Notes: generated from the sequence alone by a model not told the origin. Shown: positions 37,847 to 50,609, counted from the first letter of the stretch. The stretch: DNA of 64,000 nt from Siphonodentalium dalli (GCA_032622095.1 CP136068.1:148935365-148999364); one strand, 5' to 3'. Made by a program: numbers and translations.

Positions 37847-38999
37847 AATCCTGATTCACAGAACTTTCAACCGGGTGTGATTTCATGAAGAGCGTTTATT
37901 TATTAAATAACATACTTGTCCATATATGTATAGCAAATGATGAGATAGTTATGCCAGAAATGTCACGAGGGGTGATTCAAATAACAAAGTATTCCCATGT
38001 TCATGAGATTATATGTATAACGAGTGTGATATATGTCTCGATATTGACTTACTGTATTTTCGCGGCAATAAAAACAGTATGTGACTTTAAATTGATTTTA
38101 TGGGTGAAATATGGGTCACAGGCAGCGACAGGCACCCTCATTGGATTCAGCATACTTGAATTATGCTAGAAAACTTAGTTTCATGCTTTTCCCCAAAAAT
38201 GCCTCTAGGGTTCTAGTATTCCACAAATGTAGCTTTCCGACCAGACTATGATGACAGTTTGAGTTCTTAGTTGTCCACGAAGATATCTGCATGTATATAT
38301 GTATAATTATTAAATACCATCACGGCAGTATAGCATCGGGTAAAACATAACTGCATCATCATTTCACAGCAATGTATATATGTAAGTCACCAAACAACAT
38401 AATTTTAGTAGTATTAATGTGTATTATGATTTTTTTTAGTTCGGGATTTCCGCACTGTTGGTTCGGGATTTCCGCACTGTTGGGTTTAATTTTCACAAAT
38501 AACGGTATTTCAAACTTTACTAACTGTTAAATTTTATTTACAAACTAACACCTTAATAGTTGGACAAATTTCGTTGCATCTGTGCTGTAAAGTTCTATAT
38601 CCATTTTTTGTGAGTGGTAAACTCGATTTGAAAATTTGACCGTCTGGTTTTCGTATATGTCTGCTTTATTTTCACCTTATATTGTTTTCATTTTATCCTT
38701 GGAAAAGATAAACTAATATGTTTAAATTGTCTTGCGTTTAATGTCAGTATTTTCGATGTAACTTGTTGATATGTGTTTGGAGATAGAACACTTTGCTGAA
38801 CAATTTGGCTTTTCTTTGTGAGTGCTAAAGTGGTATTTAGGTAATTAAATCATTCTAAAGAACAACTCTTGCACATTATGTCATGTTCTGTGCTATCTTA
38901 ACCGAAGACTTCAGCAATAATTAAGATGTTCATATAAAAGAGTACGAACACTATTTTCGGTCAGGCAAATTAACGGCCATTAGTTCCGTTGCTTACCAC
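37847..38999. other. Intergenic, nothing recognised
   Basis: A 94-codon open frame (37885-38169) contains hydrophobic stretches but no recognisable domain. A 20-base direct repeat ('ttcgggatttccgcactgtt') occurs twice near 38440-38480. Nothing else stands out. Confidence 0.45.
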
Positions 39000-39480
39000 A
39001 TATTTTTCTTAATTTTAGAAATTGCTAGAAACACATTTTCTTATATTTCTAGAAAATTAAGAATTGTGTCTAGGAAGTAAGAAAGTGCCCTTCTTAACAA
39101 AAACAAATACATAATTGGTTTAAGAAATTTATTTTCTAGATATAAGATAAAAAACATTTTCTAAGTATACTCCCAACTCTTCTAGCCTAGAAGACTTTTG
39201 CTTGACGTTTGAGAAATAATTCTTACATTGTAATAGATATTTAGAAAAAGACTTTCTAGGTGTTATAAAATATTTGTTAACTTTTTTCTAGATATTGAGA
39301 AAAAGAGTTTCTTTGATTAAAGAAATAATTTCTTACTATACGAATATATGAGAACATAATTAATCAGTTATTATAAAACATTAAGAAAAATAATCTCATA
39401 ATTAGAATTAAAATTTATATAAGAACTAAATTTTCTAAATATTAGAAAATTTAATGTAAGAACATATTCTAGGTATACTC
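39000..39480. repeat. AT-rich stretch of ttttctagatat-type words
   Basis: Words related to 'ttttctagatattagaaaa' recur in both orientations. 'ttcttaattttagaaattgc' near 39008 is mirrored by 'atttctagaaaattaagaa' near 39043. It is a low-complexity or degenerate foldback region without coding potential. Confidence 0.5.
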
Positions 39481-40165
39481 CCATGATGATATTTCAAGTT
39501 TTAAGTTTTATTTCTCAAAATAAGACCATATGCAGATAATATTCGCAATCGATTTCAAGATAAATTCCCGGAAATCTGCATCTATGTAAGACTGCCTCAG
39601 TTGTAGGCCTATGTTTTGAATCTTGTGCGTCTATAGTCTGAATTTGTCAGTAATCGACTTCTGTGTAGAATGTATAATGCGACGCTATGCACGCCATAGC
39701 AACACAAATAGTGCAAAAATTGACTCTACACAATTTCCAAACTGTAAAGGGTTGGATCGACTTTGAACCGTTAAAGAGTTGAAATTCAACTTTTTGGGCA
39801 TAGCACTTTTGTTTTTCCACTGTAAGGTTTCTCAGATTATAAAGAACTACAGGCGTACTAGAATAACAACTGGAACCTAAGACAATATAAGCCGACTACG
39901 CTCGGCGGTTTCTGTCCAACGTGTTATTTTTTTCTAACCGCATGTCGTCACGTATCACCGGGTAACGAACTAGGAAGAGCGCGACTACATACACTGGCTC
40001 ACCGACTCATTCGAAATAACCAATTTGTCGACGATTCATCCACTACTGTGTGTACATGTATCAACTCATCATTGGCGGTGATCAAATAACGTTTACTTGC
40101 CCTAAACGAACGCACACTGAATTCATTTTATGAGTGGCTAACGCTATTTTATTTATATCTCACAG
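39481..40165. other. Upstream region of the intact GPCR gene
   Basis: The 5' exon that should supply the initiator Met and the first half of the signal peptide must lie here or further upstream. I could not identify it. The sequence just before 40166 ('attttatttatatctcacag') is a good polypyrimidine tract and acceptor. Confidence 0.4.
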
Positions 40166-43100
40166 GCACGCTGATTGTTATCTCCATGTTGGTGTCCCGG
40201 GGAAACGTCGCCAGATCTGCAAAGGGTTCCACCGCAGTTATGAGAATCAATGAAACATTGGCAACATCATCTCTGGGTAGACTTTTGACAACATTTGAAA
40301 CCAATTCAAGGAACATGCATACTACTGCTTTCAAGCTACGGACAGATTTTGAAGAAAATGTGTTGACCACTCCTGTCGTAAAGCATGTTAGCCAACAGAG
40401 AGATGACAAGCGAATGCAAATAGACCCAACAAGCTTGCGCATAGAACCTTTGGTCACTCACAGCACAGTGCTAATCGACCGGGGAATGTCAACTACTGCT
40501 GCGCATGGTATCTTGCCCTTGGATAAGCCAGAAATCCTGGCTCCCTCTGCACATGGCTGCACTATAGATGTTACACATCCCATCAATACCATCAATACAC
40601 AAGGGAAGGTATTTATCGGTGTTCAGAGCAACACTTTAGATATAACCAATGCAGCGAGTCAGACAAATCACTTTGACAGTCGATCAATAGACACTGTCTC
40701 TGAACAGACATGGACTAATGAACGGCATGACTGGTCTAATAGTCGGAACATTACGTATGTCAATGGAACGATACACACTCGAATAATTCGTAATTCGTCT
40801 TTGACATTAAATCGTGCCGTCACAGAAGGGTCCGTTACACACGAGGACACGAGTCAGAGAGGAGAGACCATTGGCGGTGGAAACATGCCAGGGAAAACTG
40901 TACCCATAAACAACACACAATGCAAGTGGGGTATGTGTGGATGCGATGTCGATTGTATTCTCCATAAAGACTGTTGTATGAATTATCTCTGCATCTGTTT
41001 GCGAATAAGTAGCGACAACAATTCCGTTGATTTCAGCAATCGTGGTTTTAACAAAACATCTTACAACTACGGAATCGATCGTTTTGAGGATAAGGCTTGG
41101 TTCAAGCATTATAGCAAGATACCGTGTATAAGACCCCGAAGTGGGAATTTGGAAAGAATTCCTATGATCGACCAATGTCATCGGGAAGTGAATGTCAGTT
41201 ACTGGACAAAATTATTGTGTGAGCTACCGGAACTTGATGACCCATTTAATATTATCGCTTCCTTAAAGGATGTGCCATACATTACGTTCAAGAACATCTA
41301 CTGTGGCATGTGCAATAATTTCGACAGTGATCGTCTTCTCCCGTGGAATAAAACCGCAACATGTCCAAACTCGATATGTTCTACCAGCGTTATGTCGACG
41401 GTCATCTGTCGGGAATGTGTTCACACGTATTGGTATCCGGGCATGGAAGATTCCACGAACGGCGCTCCCATATCGAATTATGGGCCACCGCCACCGAGTA
41501 AATCCGTGGGTATAGACGTGTTATTCAACTTCGATTTTTCAGATATCACAAACATCGAAAGCGACCAAGATGACTATATATCGGTATGCTCTGGTAATCA
41601 GATATTAGTTGCGAGTTTAGGTCGGTGTATGAACATACATGCACAATGCCTAGATTCCTCTAGTGTGACATGCACAAATAATACACTCACAAACGAGACT
41701 GGACAAATATATGGACCACCAAACAGACAATATTACATACAATATATGATGTCTGTGCCATTTCGTGAAATATTCCATAGACATTCGACAGATATCAGGA
41801 TGGGATACTTTCTATCTCAGCTCAACAGCCAGTTTGAAAAAGTTGCTAATGTCACGGACATTGGTGACGGGAAGCCTCTTATGACGTCTTGTGAACATAC
41901 ACCATGCAAGAACCGCACTTGGAATTATGTTAATTTCGTCAAATACGAAAGAACTGGAAATGCCTCGAGCGAGACCTCCAGAGGTTATCCGGGAACTATA
42001 GAATCATTCAAACCACTACTTAGATTCCCCGAATTCGACCGTAAGCAATGTGATGACACAAATGATTTATATTTAGGTCTTAATGAGTCATTCATGTATT
42101 TACCGGAAACGACAGTGATGAAAGTTTCATTTAGATCAGAAAACATCCATCGGATCAAGAAACTACTGGAAGAGAGCTTTACGGACGATATTATACCCGG
42201 AAAACTCACAATAGTTTTCAGTAACGTCGACGACAGACCGCTCGATTGTAAGACAGGAGAGGCAACTCTACTTTGCGACGCTGAATTCACTGAAGCTAGA
42301 GGCAATCAGAGCGCCTTTCTGTACCTGGACGGTTCACTTTTCGCATCCTTACAACACATTCCATATGAAGAGGTTATATTCTCAACTGAAGACGTTCCTT
42401 GCAGGACATTGTCTCTGGTCTGTTTGCATTTCCCCGTTGATCTCAATTGCGATACGGTAAAGTTACAAGGCAATATTACGGCGCACACTGACACATCGGT
42501 TGTTCTGAACGGCACGGAATTCAATGTGACTGGATCAGTTTTTGCTGTTAGAGATGACATCCTTTATATATGTGCGTCGAATCTTACAAATTCAATGAAG
42601 TCACACGGTCAGTCAATCAGGGAAATTATATCGAACGTGTTGTTGGGATTTTCTATTCTCTCGCTTTTGCTCACAATTATCGTGTATATTTCGTGCAAGA
42701 AACTTTTGAATCTACCAGGAAAATGCCTTGTTGCTTTTTCTACTTGTTTGATGTTTGCACAAATTCTTCTATTTATGACAACCACCGGTCACGATGAATT
42801 GTGTTATGCTATCGCGGTTTCCCTCCACTGGTTCTTGTTGGCATCATTTTCGTGGGTTACACTCATCTCGTTTGACATGAAACGAACTTTCGCCAACAAC
42901 AAACCTAGTGGAGAGCCATCAACAACATTTTTACGTTACCTCGTCGTTGCGTTCCTCTCTCCGACGATATTCGTCGTCAGCTGTGTTTTGGTCGACAACT
43001 TTCGCCCCGGAGGATTCAACGTTGGTTACGGCGCCGACGGATTGTGTTGGATATCTGTTCGCATGGCAAGAGTTTACATATTTGCACTCCCCGTCCTTCT

Positions 43101-43464
43101 CACACTAATATACGACGTGTTCTGCTTTATTTGTATCATTGTTGCGATTGAGAGACAGACACACCTATCATCCAGAACATTGAATCGAAAACCGGATAAG
43201 AAACGACTGATCGCATACGTACGGATAGCGTCGGTAATGGGTCTCACTTGGATTTTGGGTTTTCTGTCATCTTTCACGAAGATCGAAGCTTTGGGATATC
43301 TGTATGTTATCACCAACAGTTCTCAAGGAATCTTTGTCGCCGCTTCATTTCTCGTTAACAAGAGAGTTTATGCTTGCATCAAAGACAAATTCAAGTCTCG
43401 AAATAACATTGCCCGATCGACAACTGAATCAATAGGACTCGATACTATATCCACAAGATTGTGA
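40166..43464 (+). CDS. Secretin-family (Mth/adhesion-like) GPCR with SMB-like knot
   Basis: Predicted plasma-membrane receptor; ligand unknown. The exon follows an acceptor at 40164-40165 in phase 1 and stays open to TGA at 43462. The first Met is at 40186 (1092 codons), but TLIVIS before it looks like the second half of a signal peptide, so the true start is probably in an upstream exon. From the first Met: Ser/Thr-rich cysteine-free stalk (about 1-240); SMB-like knot at 246-271 (C-G-C-D-x2-C-x4-D-C-C-x-N-Y); a cysteine-rich ectodomain with CHREVN, LCELPELDDPFN and NIYCGMCN; a pre-membrane segment ending LYICAS; then TM1 813-837, TM2 845-868, TM3 873-897, TM4 915-940, TM5 957-982, TM6 1010-1030 with the family hallmark GLTWILGF, TM7 1035-1058 and a short tail. 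No canonical HL/T autoproteolysis site is visible, which favours a Methuselah-like over a cleaved adhesion receptor. Many N-x-S/T sequons fit an extracellular N-terminus. A possible polyadenylation hexamer lies at 43862. Confidence 0.88.
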
Positions 43465-43849
43465 CGTCATGGACAGTTGAACAGTTCGTATATACATCGA
43501 TAGAAGTGACGTCATTCTTATGCGATGCATACATTTTATATTGTCGATAAACTGAATATTTCGGTTTGACAGCTGTCGCAGTTAATTTGATACACCGAAT
43601 CTCATGCAGATTACGCAGTTACATATTACGCAAACGTACATTCTATATATTCTTACACTATTATGCAGGATTCAACTATTTCTGTTAACTGATATTAATG
43701 ATTGTTGGGGTAACACCATCAACACGCGAGGTGGATCTTTAACTTAAGTGTGTACTTTCGAATTGCATTATATACGAAAAATAAGTCAAAATTATCTCTA
43801 TCAGTATTTGTCTAACTACCTTTAAACCTCCTACATGGTGTCCACTCGG
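43465..43849. other. Probable 3' UTR and intergenic
   Basis: Follows the GPCR stop codon. No gene or repeat visible. Confidence 0.4.
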
Positions 43850-45010
43850 GTGCGTAGAAAGAATAAACAGTAAACTAAGAATTAGTCTAAATGTGTGGTT
43901 TAATGATGTCAAACGAGATGCCACCAGGAGTGGTGCACGGAGGGGGAGAATGGCACCAACATTGATAACAAATAGTTTTAGCGTTGATTTGAACCAAACT
44001 GATACACCTTCTTTACCATGATACGAGAAATATAATTTCGAGTCAGGGTGCATGGATGGGGGGGGGGGGGGGGGTGGCACCAACTTCTATCGAACTGGTG
44101 CATATTCTTATCCGTGATACGAGGAACCTCATTGTGTGGTTATGTATGCCAAGTTGGTGCTGTTTGGATGAGGAATGGTGGGGGCGCTAAATTTTATACG
44201 AATTTGTTTAGTCGCCGATTTCCACCAATGTTATATAAATTGTATATTCATCTTCATAATGAATCTAATTGTGTGGTTTAAAGATGTAAAACGTGGCGCC
44301 GCTTGAGACCGGGATAGAGAGGGTATGGTCACAAAAACTAATAAAAATGTGTTAAGCGCAGATTTCCACCAAATTCATATACGTTCTTCTCCAATGATAC
44401 AAGGAATCAAATCATGTGGTTTAAAGACGCCACATTTGGTACCGATATTTTCGGATGTCTTTGTCTGTCTGTTTTCTATTTAACTTCACGGGGGGGGGGT
44501 CAACTAGATAGCACCGCATCAAAGGGGGCTAGTAGGGGTAACTTTTATGAGGAAGATACTGGTGTGGGTTTAGAAATTCATATGTTGGTATCAGGGCCAG
44601 AAAAGGGGAGGTGCAGCACAAATTATGAAATACCGATGTCGCCGTTTTCCACCAAACTTAATCATAATAATGTCCATGATATGGCGCCGTTAGAGTCAGG
44701 GGAGGAGAGGCACAATTTGATACACATTCTTCTCCATGATATGAGGAATCTACAATCGTGTGAATTAAAGACGCCAAATTGGTGCCGTTTTGGTGAGAGA
44801 TGGGGGGGGGGCACTAAATTTAATCAGAATTTGTTTAGTTGCCGATTACTACCAAACTAATCAGTATTATGGTATCTAATGGACGCGGGTTAGATATGTC
44901 AAACGTGGAGCCGTTAAAGTCATGAATGGGGAGGGGAATGGCACAAAAGCTGATACAAATATGTTTGCCACTAATTTCCACCAAAGGGCAGTCAAATATG
45001 AGCTAGCAAA
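43850..45010 (+). repeat. Tandem repeat of about 130-150 bp with G-run
   Basis: Successive units show the order 'gatacgaggaatct', 'gtgtggtttaaagacgcc', a G-run of variable length, 'gcac(c/t)aaatt', 'tttagcgccgatttccacc'. G-runs fall near 44058-44073, 44491-44499 and 44802-44810. The open frames here, including one of 148 codons at 44414, are repeat translations. Diverged members lie at 590-1100, 2160-2345 and 3590-3870. Confidence 0.75.
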
Positions 45011-45019
45011 ACCAGATAC

Positions 45020-45559
45020 ACAAAAGAATATCAAAAGTATAGTTATCATTCTACTTAAGATATACATATGTTCTTGCAAAATGAGGGACCTGAACCGTCA
45101 GATGATGGCATGTTAGAATGGCTCATGCATTATAACACAATTGAGTCTGTCCCATTCAAGATATTTTCTTCAAAAAAAAGATACAATTTATCAAGAGAGA
45201 TGTAAGTGTATAGAAGGCCTGTTCAAAATAGTAGTCACAGTGTGCAGTCAAATATAGTTTATTGTGAAAAAGAAGAAAACAATCAGTAGCACATGACTGT
45301 TCATGATCCTCCAATACTGGCATCTGACAAGTGTACATCTTTCATTTCTTTTAGCCTAGCATAAACAACTTAAAATCTCGCTCTCTCTCTCTGTCGGGCA
45401 CATTTATAGCTGATATATATACAGAGAATAATTATATTGATTTATACACCTTTCTATGTAGAACCCAATTGTCGTCTTTTATTTTTGCGAAGTAATGTGT
45501 TTATGATGTTCATGTTTTGATCCCAATAAAAAATATAAAAACAAAACAAAACAAGCGTC
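45020..45559. other. Intergenic, nothing recognised
   Basis: Only a short (TC)n run near 45378-45392. No coding signal. Confidence 0.45.
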
Positions 45560-45800
45560 AAATTCCAACAACTTCGGCTGTATGATTTAAAATTTAATAA
45601 CGTCTGAAGTACGCGAAGTTGTATATAAATAAATACTTCTTTGTTGGTGGGACGAATTAATCGCGATAAACACAATGTTAATCGAACCGACAAGGCGAAC
45701 TACTATACTTATAATCCCTGTATATAAAAATGACGTTTCCTGGTGCAATTTGGATATAATTGTTTTGGAAATATGTGTAACACTTTGAGCAAGAGTATTC
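45560..45800. repeat. Dispersed repeat shared with 1735-1910
   Basis: Same block order and orientation as the 1735-1910 copy ('gacgaattaatcgcgataaac', then 'tttgagcaagagtattct'). The class is unknown. It ends just before a MITE. Confidence 0.5.
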
Positions 45801-45837
45801 TCTATTCATTGTTTCTGAAGGAAAAGCCATGTGTCAG

Positions 45838-46238
45838 CAGGGTCCGCGCTGGACAGAAATTTACTTTTGCCAAGTTATTTGCCAAATGAAAATATTTGTT
45901 GCCAAATTCTTTTAGATTTTGCCAAATATTATCCCTGATAGTATCATTTTTTGCAACCTTCATTTGATCCCTCCACCCAACAATACTAATTCTATCAGAT
46001 TAGCTTCATCTTAATAGATGTATTAACTGTTCCTAAACCATATAAAACACCACTAATATAATTATATTGTATAAGAGCTTCCTGAAATGAATGGTATTGA
46101 TTAACCAAACTTTTTTTTTAACTTTCATCAGGAATTAAAAAGTGACTTGCCAAAACCTTTGCCAAACGAAAATATTTTTTGCCAAATGTTAATTATTTTT
46201 GCCATTGACAAATTTGGCAAGTGGCAGCGCGAATCCTG
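45838..46238. mobile_element. hAT-type MITE with 8-bp target duplication
   Basis: The left end CAGGGTCCGCGCTG and the right end (complement CAGGATTCGCGCTG) form an imperfect terminal inverted repeat. Both ends are flanked directly by the identical 8-mer TGTGTCAG (45830-45837 and 46239-46246). CAGGG-type ends and 8-bp duplications are typical of hAT elements. The 401-base interior, full of 'ttgccaaa' words, encodes no transposase, so it needs a transposase from elsewhere. Confidence 0.88.
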
Positions 46239-46246
46239 TGTGTCAG

Positions 46247-47689
46247 TATTCTGATGCATTCAGGGTTCCAGGCTAATATTTTCGAAACATGTTTTGCTTT
46301 TGATTTAGATTCTAGTGCATAACATGTTACAACAAGTGCTACGTGAAAGACGCAATATTTGATGCATTTCTATGCATGTGTTCATATCATTTCGAAATTA
46401 TATAGTGACACACATCAATTATTAGGTTATTTTTTTCAATAGCCAAATTATATTCTTTGTTAATGATGTATATAGTTGATATGTGGCACATAAAAACCAG
46501 AGATAAAATTACCATAACAAGACCAAAAGTTGAAACATTCTTGGTTAATATACAAAATAAATGAATAAATTATGCTGCGCAGGCACGAAGGATTCATCTA
46601 TTGAAACGTGTTGTGTTGACCATCGTGGGTGGGACACAACTTCACCTGAAATACTAGACAAGCACGTGTATATGGACTGTCTAGAGGCGTCTGCATGCTT
46701 TCCATAATCGGACGCACTTATATTGGTTAATATACTTAACGTACCAGTGTCCTGTACTATTGTATTCATTGAAAATTATTGGTAGTGTCGTACTCGGTGC
46801 TTCTGTGTTGCTCGATATGTTATAGTCAGTTAATTTAAAGGCCCATATAGTTTTAAAGCCCCAAGATAAAGGTAGTAATTGGTAGCATTCCGGCGAGCAG
46901 AATAGGCGGGGGAATTGCTTAACATGGGCTGTGCATACTATGAAAAGATTTATCACAGCCAAATCCATTTATTGATAAAATACGAGAAAAATATGAATTC
47001 TTGACTATGTAAATGTGTTCTGTGTGATCCGACTTGTCTGGATAGTCACTATATTATACACGTTAATACTGTTTAATATATATAATATATATTATACAAA
47101 ATGAAAATCAAAATGTATTAAACATACACGAAAAATAAATATACTTTACATGTATATGCGACATTTCAAGGACCCTCTTACCTTGATGTCTGGATATTGT
47201 AAATGATCTAGAAGATTCAAATGTTCACGTAATTGCACACGATAAACAGTATCAATACTACTTGTACATGTTAACTCAAATGGCCTGTGAAATTGGGCTA
47301 CTCTACCTATAAAATCCTTACCAATGTATGGCAATAATTTCCAACTAGCAATTCATGTGCTTCGCACACAGGGGCCAACTGATATTCAAATTGATTTCAT
47401 CCATTTATTTGGCAAATTCAATGAGTACCATGCTCCGACATACCTGTAAGACACATATGGCCTACTAATATCATATGATATAAGCTCTGTCTTGTTTGGT
47501 TAATACACACATGCGAGCCATCTAGCATGCACCATTATCTCAACCCAGAAGGGAAGAGATGGGTGTGCTATGCTCTATCATGCCATCATGGAATGAACAT
47601 ACAAATGTATATCACCAGATTCCAACAAATTTGGCGGACTATACACAAATTTAGCTGACAATATTTACTATATGTACAATGTATATATA
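46247..47689. other. Intergenic, mostly featureless
   Basis: No repeats stand out apart from short TA-rich runs near 47080-47098. One possible minus-strand exon is listed separately. Confidence 0.4.
47182..47334 (-). CDS. Possible internal exon, unknown protein
   Basis: On the minus strand a frame reads LPYIGKDFIGRVAQFH, later RVQLREHLNLLDHLQ, and ends at ATCAAG followed by GTAAGA, a near-perfect splice donor at 47181-47180. Amino-acid use looks protein-like. I recognise no family, the upstream acceptor is weak (a TAG near 47343), and no partner exon is visible nearby. It is a candidate only. Confidence 0.25.
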
Positions 47690-48020
47690 CGATCGATGTG
47701 TCAAAACATCTAAAACGAAAACAATTGAACTGTTGGGTATATTCCACAACCAAAAATACAAACTAATGTTTGGTATATTCCACAACCAAAACATTTCAAA
47801 CTTCGCCAAATCTCGAAAACTCGGCGACATTTTCTCGCAAACGAGAGGCACCATAACCAAATATTTAAAATTCGCCAAATCTCGAAATCTCGGCGACATA
47901 ATCTCGCAAACGAGAGCCACCATAACTTATTACGTAATGTAACGGGATGGTACCCACACGTGTGAATCTTTAACATAAAAACATAAAAACTTCGCCACAT
48001 TTCGAAATCTCGGCGACATA
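47690..48020. repeat. Short tandem repeats with TCGCCAAATCTCGAAA blocks
   Basis: 'ttcgccaaatctcgaaa' followed by 'ctcggcgacat', 'tctcgcaaacgaga' and 'caccataac' is repeated twice with about 68-72 bases spacing, and a weaker third block appears near 47988. 'tatattccacaaccaaaa' occurs twice just before and once more near 48824. The peptides on both strands are repeat translations. Confidence 0.65.
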
Positions 48021-48952
48021 ATAATCTCCAAAGGATCGAGGCGATACCTCGATTTATCCCCACAGGGGGAAATTATGCAATTGAACACCATTGCAAGCAA
48101 ATCACGTATTGAGTGATCAATTACCTACTCCCAACAGGAGTATCAAATCTCGCATCACTAAATCTACCGACAACGGCACGTTGTCGCCAAATGTGGGAAA
48201 TGATCATTAACAATGCCGGATTAAACTGCTTCTTGCAGGTCACATTCATTTGATATAAACCCAAAAGCAAACTTCTTGAATTCACACTCAACGTGTCTTC
48301 CTTAGAAAGCGCTGTCGTTAAGACAGGTCGTGCCATTCTAGGTTGCATATAATATGCAAATAGAAAATAATTCCGCATATAAAATGCACAAAATAGACAT
48401 ATACAATGCTGGTTCAAGCTATGACTAGTACATCACTAACTCAAAGTGCAAAACTTGGGCGTGATACCATTGCTCTAATAAAATAGCAGCACAAGTCACC
48501 CGATCTAAATTGATGGAATCTATATATTCCGTGCTCAGAATACTCATTAAAGTGGCATATAATATGCCGAATTATAAAATTGGCACATATCGTGCCTGCC
48601 CAAACAAAGGGTGCTACTGGCCTCGAAAAATCAGGCCAATCACATTTAAAATAACCATATATTATGCCGATCTATTTATTACGCGTTCCCTGATGAAATT
48701 CCGCGTTATCACTATCATACTATAGTGGAAAAGTGAATCGAAACATATGCCCAATTTAAATTATGACTATCCGAGCGATGTAGGAACATAGAACATGGAC
48801 CACTGGTTTGTTGCTAGATTGTTGGGTATATTCCACAACCAAAAAATTCAAACAAGAGGTATGCATCATATATAGAGCGATATATACGGTCATTAATTGG
48901 TTACATCCCTGTTAGCAGAATGGGCGAGCATTCGGGAAAACAAGTTACCCTT
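48021..48952. other. Intergenic, nothing firm
   Basis: Open frames at 48121-48417 (minus) and 48510-48725 (plus) have no recognisable domain. 'cataatatgcc'-like words recur several times near 48350-48670. No repeat unit can be defined. Confidence 0.4.
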
Positions 48953-49245
48953 TCTATGCTAAATACTCACTGACAAGTAGTTCCATCAGGAAATGTTCAG
49001 ATAATACGTTCAACAAACGTCCATATGTCGTTTGTTGAATTATTATCTGAACAATTCCCATCAGTACATAGGAATCTTTCTGTATTTGTGTTATCTTTTC
49101 ATCTGTATGTCGTGAGTTTTTACTATCTGGTGAGCAGAATAGTCGGACATACCATAAACAAAATAATTAACCCTTTATATACTAAATACACATTGCCAAG
49201 TAGTTCCCTTGGGAAATGTTCAGATAATAACTTCAGCAAACTTGT
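48953..49245. repeat. Direct repeat, two diverged copies about 220 bp apart
   Basis: 'ctaaatactcactgacaagt' at about 48960 and 'ctaaatacacattgccaagt' at about 49180 are each followed by 'agttcc' and 'gaaatgttcagataata'. A third, more diverged copy sits near 12490-12570. The class is unknown. Confidence 0.6.
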
Positions 49246-49249
49246 TATC

Positions 49250-50260
49250 GGAACAATTCTCATTATTGCACTGGTGTTATCTTTTCGTAGGACTGTCGTC
49301 AGCTGTTATTACCTAAACACCCCTCCAAATGAATAATTGACCATTCCAATGTATAATTTTATATCTGAGCGGCCGAATCCATTTAGTAATAAACGGGTAA
49401 TGTACATAAATGTATTTAGCATATATGGACTGAGTGCTTTCCAGTTTCGTCCAAACTAAATCTGAACGAATCGATGAAAAGCCATTATATTGATAAAACT
49501 TCCAATCACATGTAAATTGTGAAATAGTTTAACAAATGATGCGATTGTTATTGATTGATTTTCAAACTGTAGAGCAGCCATCAATAAGATATTTGAAAGA
49601 TAACTGTTCTTTGATGTTTAAAACAGACAATGACATTTTCTCAAATGAACAAATCGTTCAGATTAACAAAATACGTCGACAATTAGAACATTTATATTAA
49701 CAACATCGGTTGTCCTCAACCATCATAGCAAATCAGCAGGACCAACCAACATCACGTCATAGTTACATGACCTATTAACCCTTCCATGACTGGAGCTTCC
49801 TGAAAGTCTGTGAACGCCGTTTGCGAATGAATTGTCTTATATTTGCGAATCGTCCATAGGGAGCATATATATACGAGAATACATTGGCCTAACAATATTT
49901 ATCTTCGCCATGTAAGCCAGTGCATTATCGTATATATGCGGGGCTCATTATGAGAAACTCTCATATATAATACAATACACTGGCATATTGATAGATAATG
50001 CTGCAGCAGCGCAGCTCCCCCATGAAATGGTTAATGTGCGATCAAACTCTTAAATATGGAGTACCAGGGACAAGTTCGGTAAATTTTGAAATAGACAAAA
50101 ACAATTGACCAAACTTTAAATAAACTTTCTTGGGAGTTCTCTCTCAAGATTATTTTGTTGAAAAATCCACACATTACACATTGTAATTCAATTGAGTATT
50201 TGTCACTAAAAACAAGCATTTTGATTGGCCGATAGCGGCTAACGTTCGTTTTCGATTCAC
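49250..50260. other. Intergenic, one weak palindromic stretch
   Basis: 49855-49995 contains words such as 'catatatatacgagaatacattggc' broken into mirrored pieces. They resemble the perfect palindromes at 58576-58796 and are probably a diverged relative. No gene is visible. Confidence 0.35.
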
Positions 50261-50264
50261 CGAC

Positions 50265-50430
50265 ATCGGCCGCTTCAGCGTGCATCAAATCTGAATGTAG
50301 CACGGTCCAATTTCATCGGCGCAGAACGAGTTGCGAAACGAGCACACCCCGCGTTGTTGTCTATATATACCGTTCATCGGCCGCTTCAGCGTACAATTTC
50401 ATCGGCGCAGAACGGAGTAGCGAAACGAGG
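50265..50430. repeat. Two direct copies of a GC-richer unit
   Basis: 'catcggccgcttcagcgt' occurs near 50264 and 50376. Each is followed by 'aatttcatcggcgcagaacg' and 'gcgaaacgag'. The second copy lacks about 30 bases present in the first. Confidence 0.75.
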
Positions 50431-50609
50431 CAACCCGCCCTACAGGAAATGCTTACGGAGCAGTGTTCCGAGTAACGCAATGAACAAACCCAATGATTTG
50501 TGCACGGTAACAACGGCGAAATAAAAGTCTCTATTCGTGTCATGAAAATGACTAAATGATACTTTTTATACAGTTTTTTTGGAAACTCCTTGCTAGACTG
50601 AATTACAAT

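Noticed and set aside
42306-42560. Minus-strand frames across both receptor genes
   Set aside because: Antisense shadows of a strongly supported coding exon.
44414-44860. A 148-codon plus-strand frame
   Set aside because: It crosses several units of the G-rich tandem repeat, and its Gly runs come from homopolymers.
48121-48417. A 98-codon minus-strand frame ending near a GTAATT
   Set aside because: The donor is weak, the beginning is low in information and no domain is recognised.
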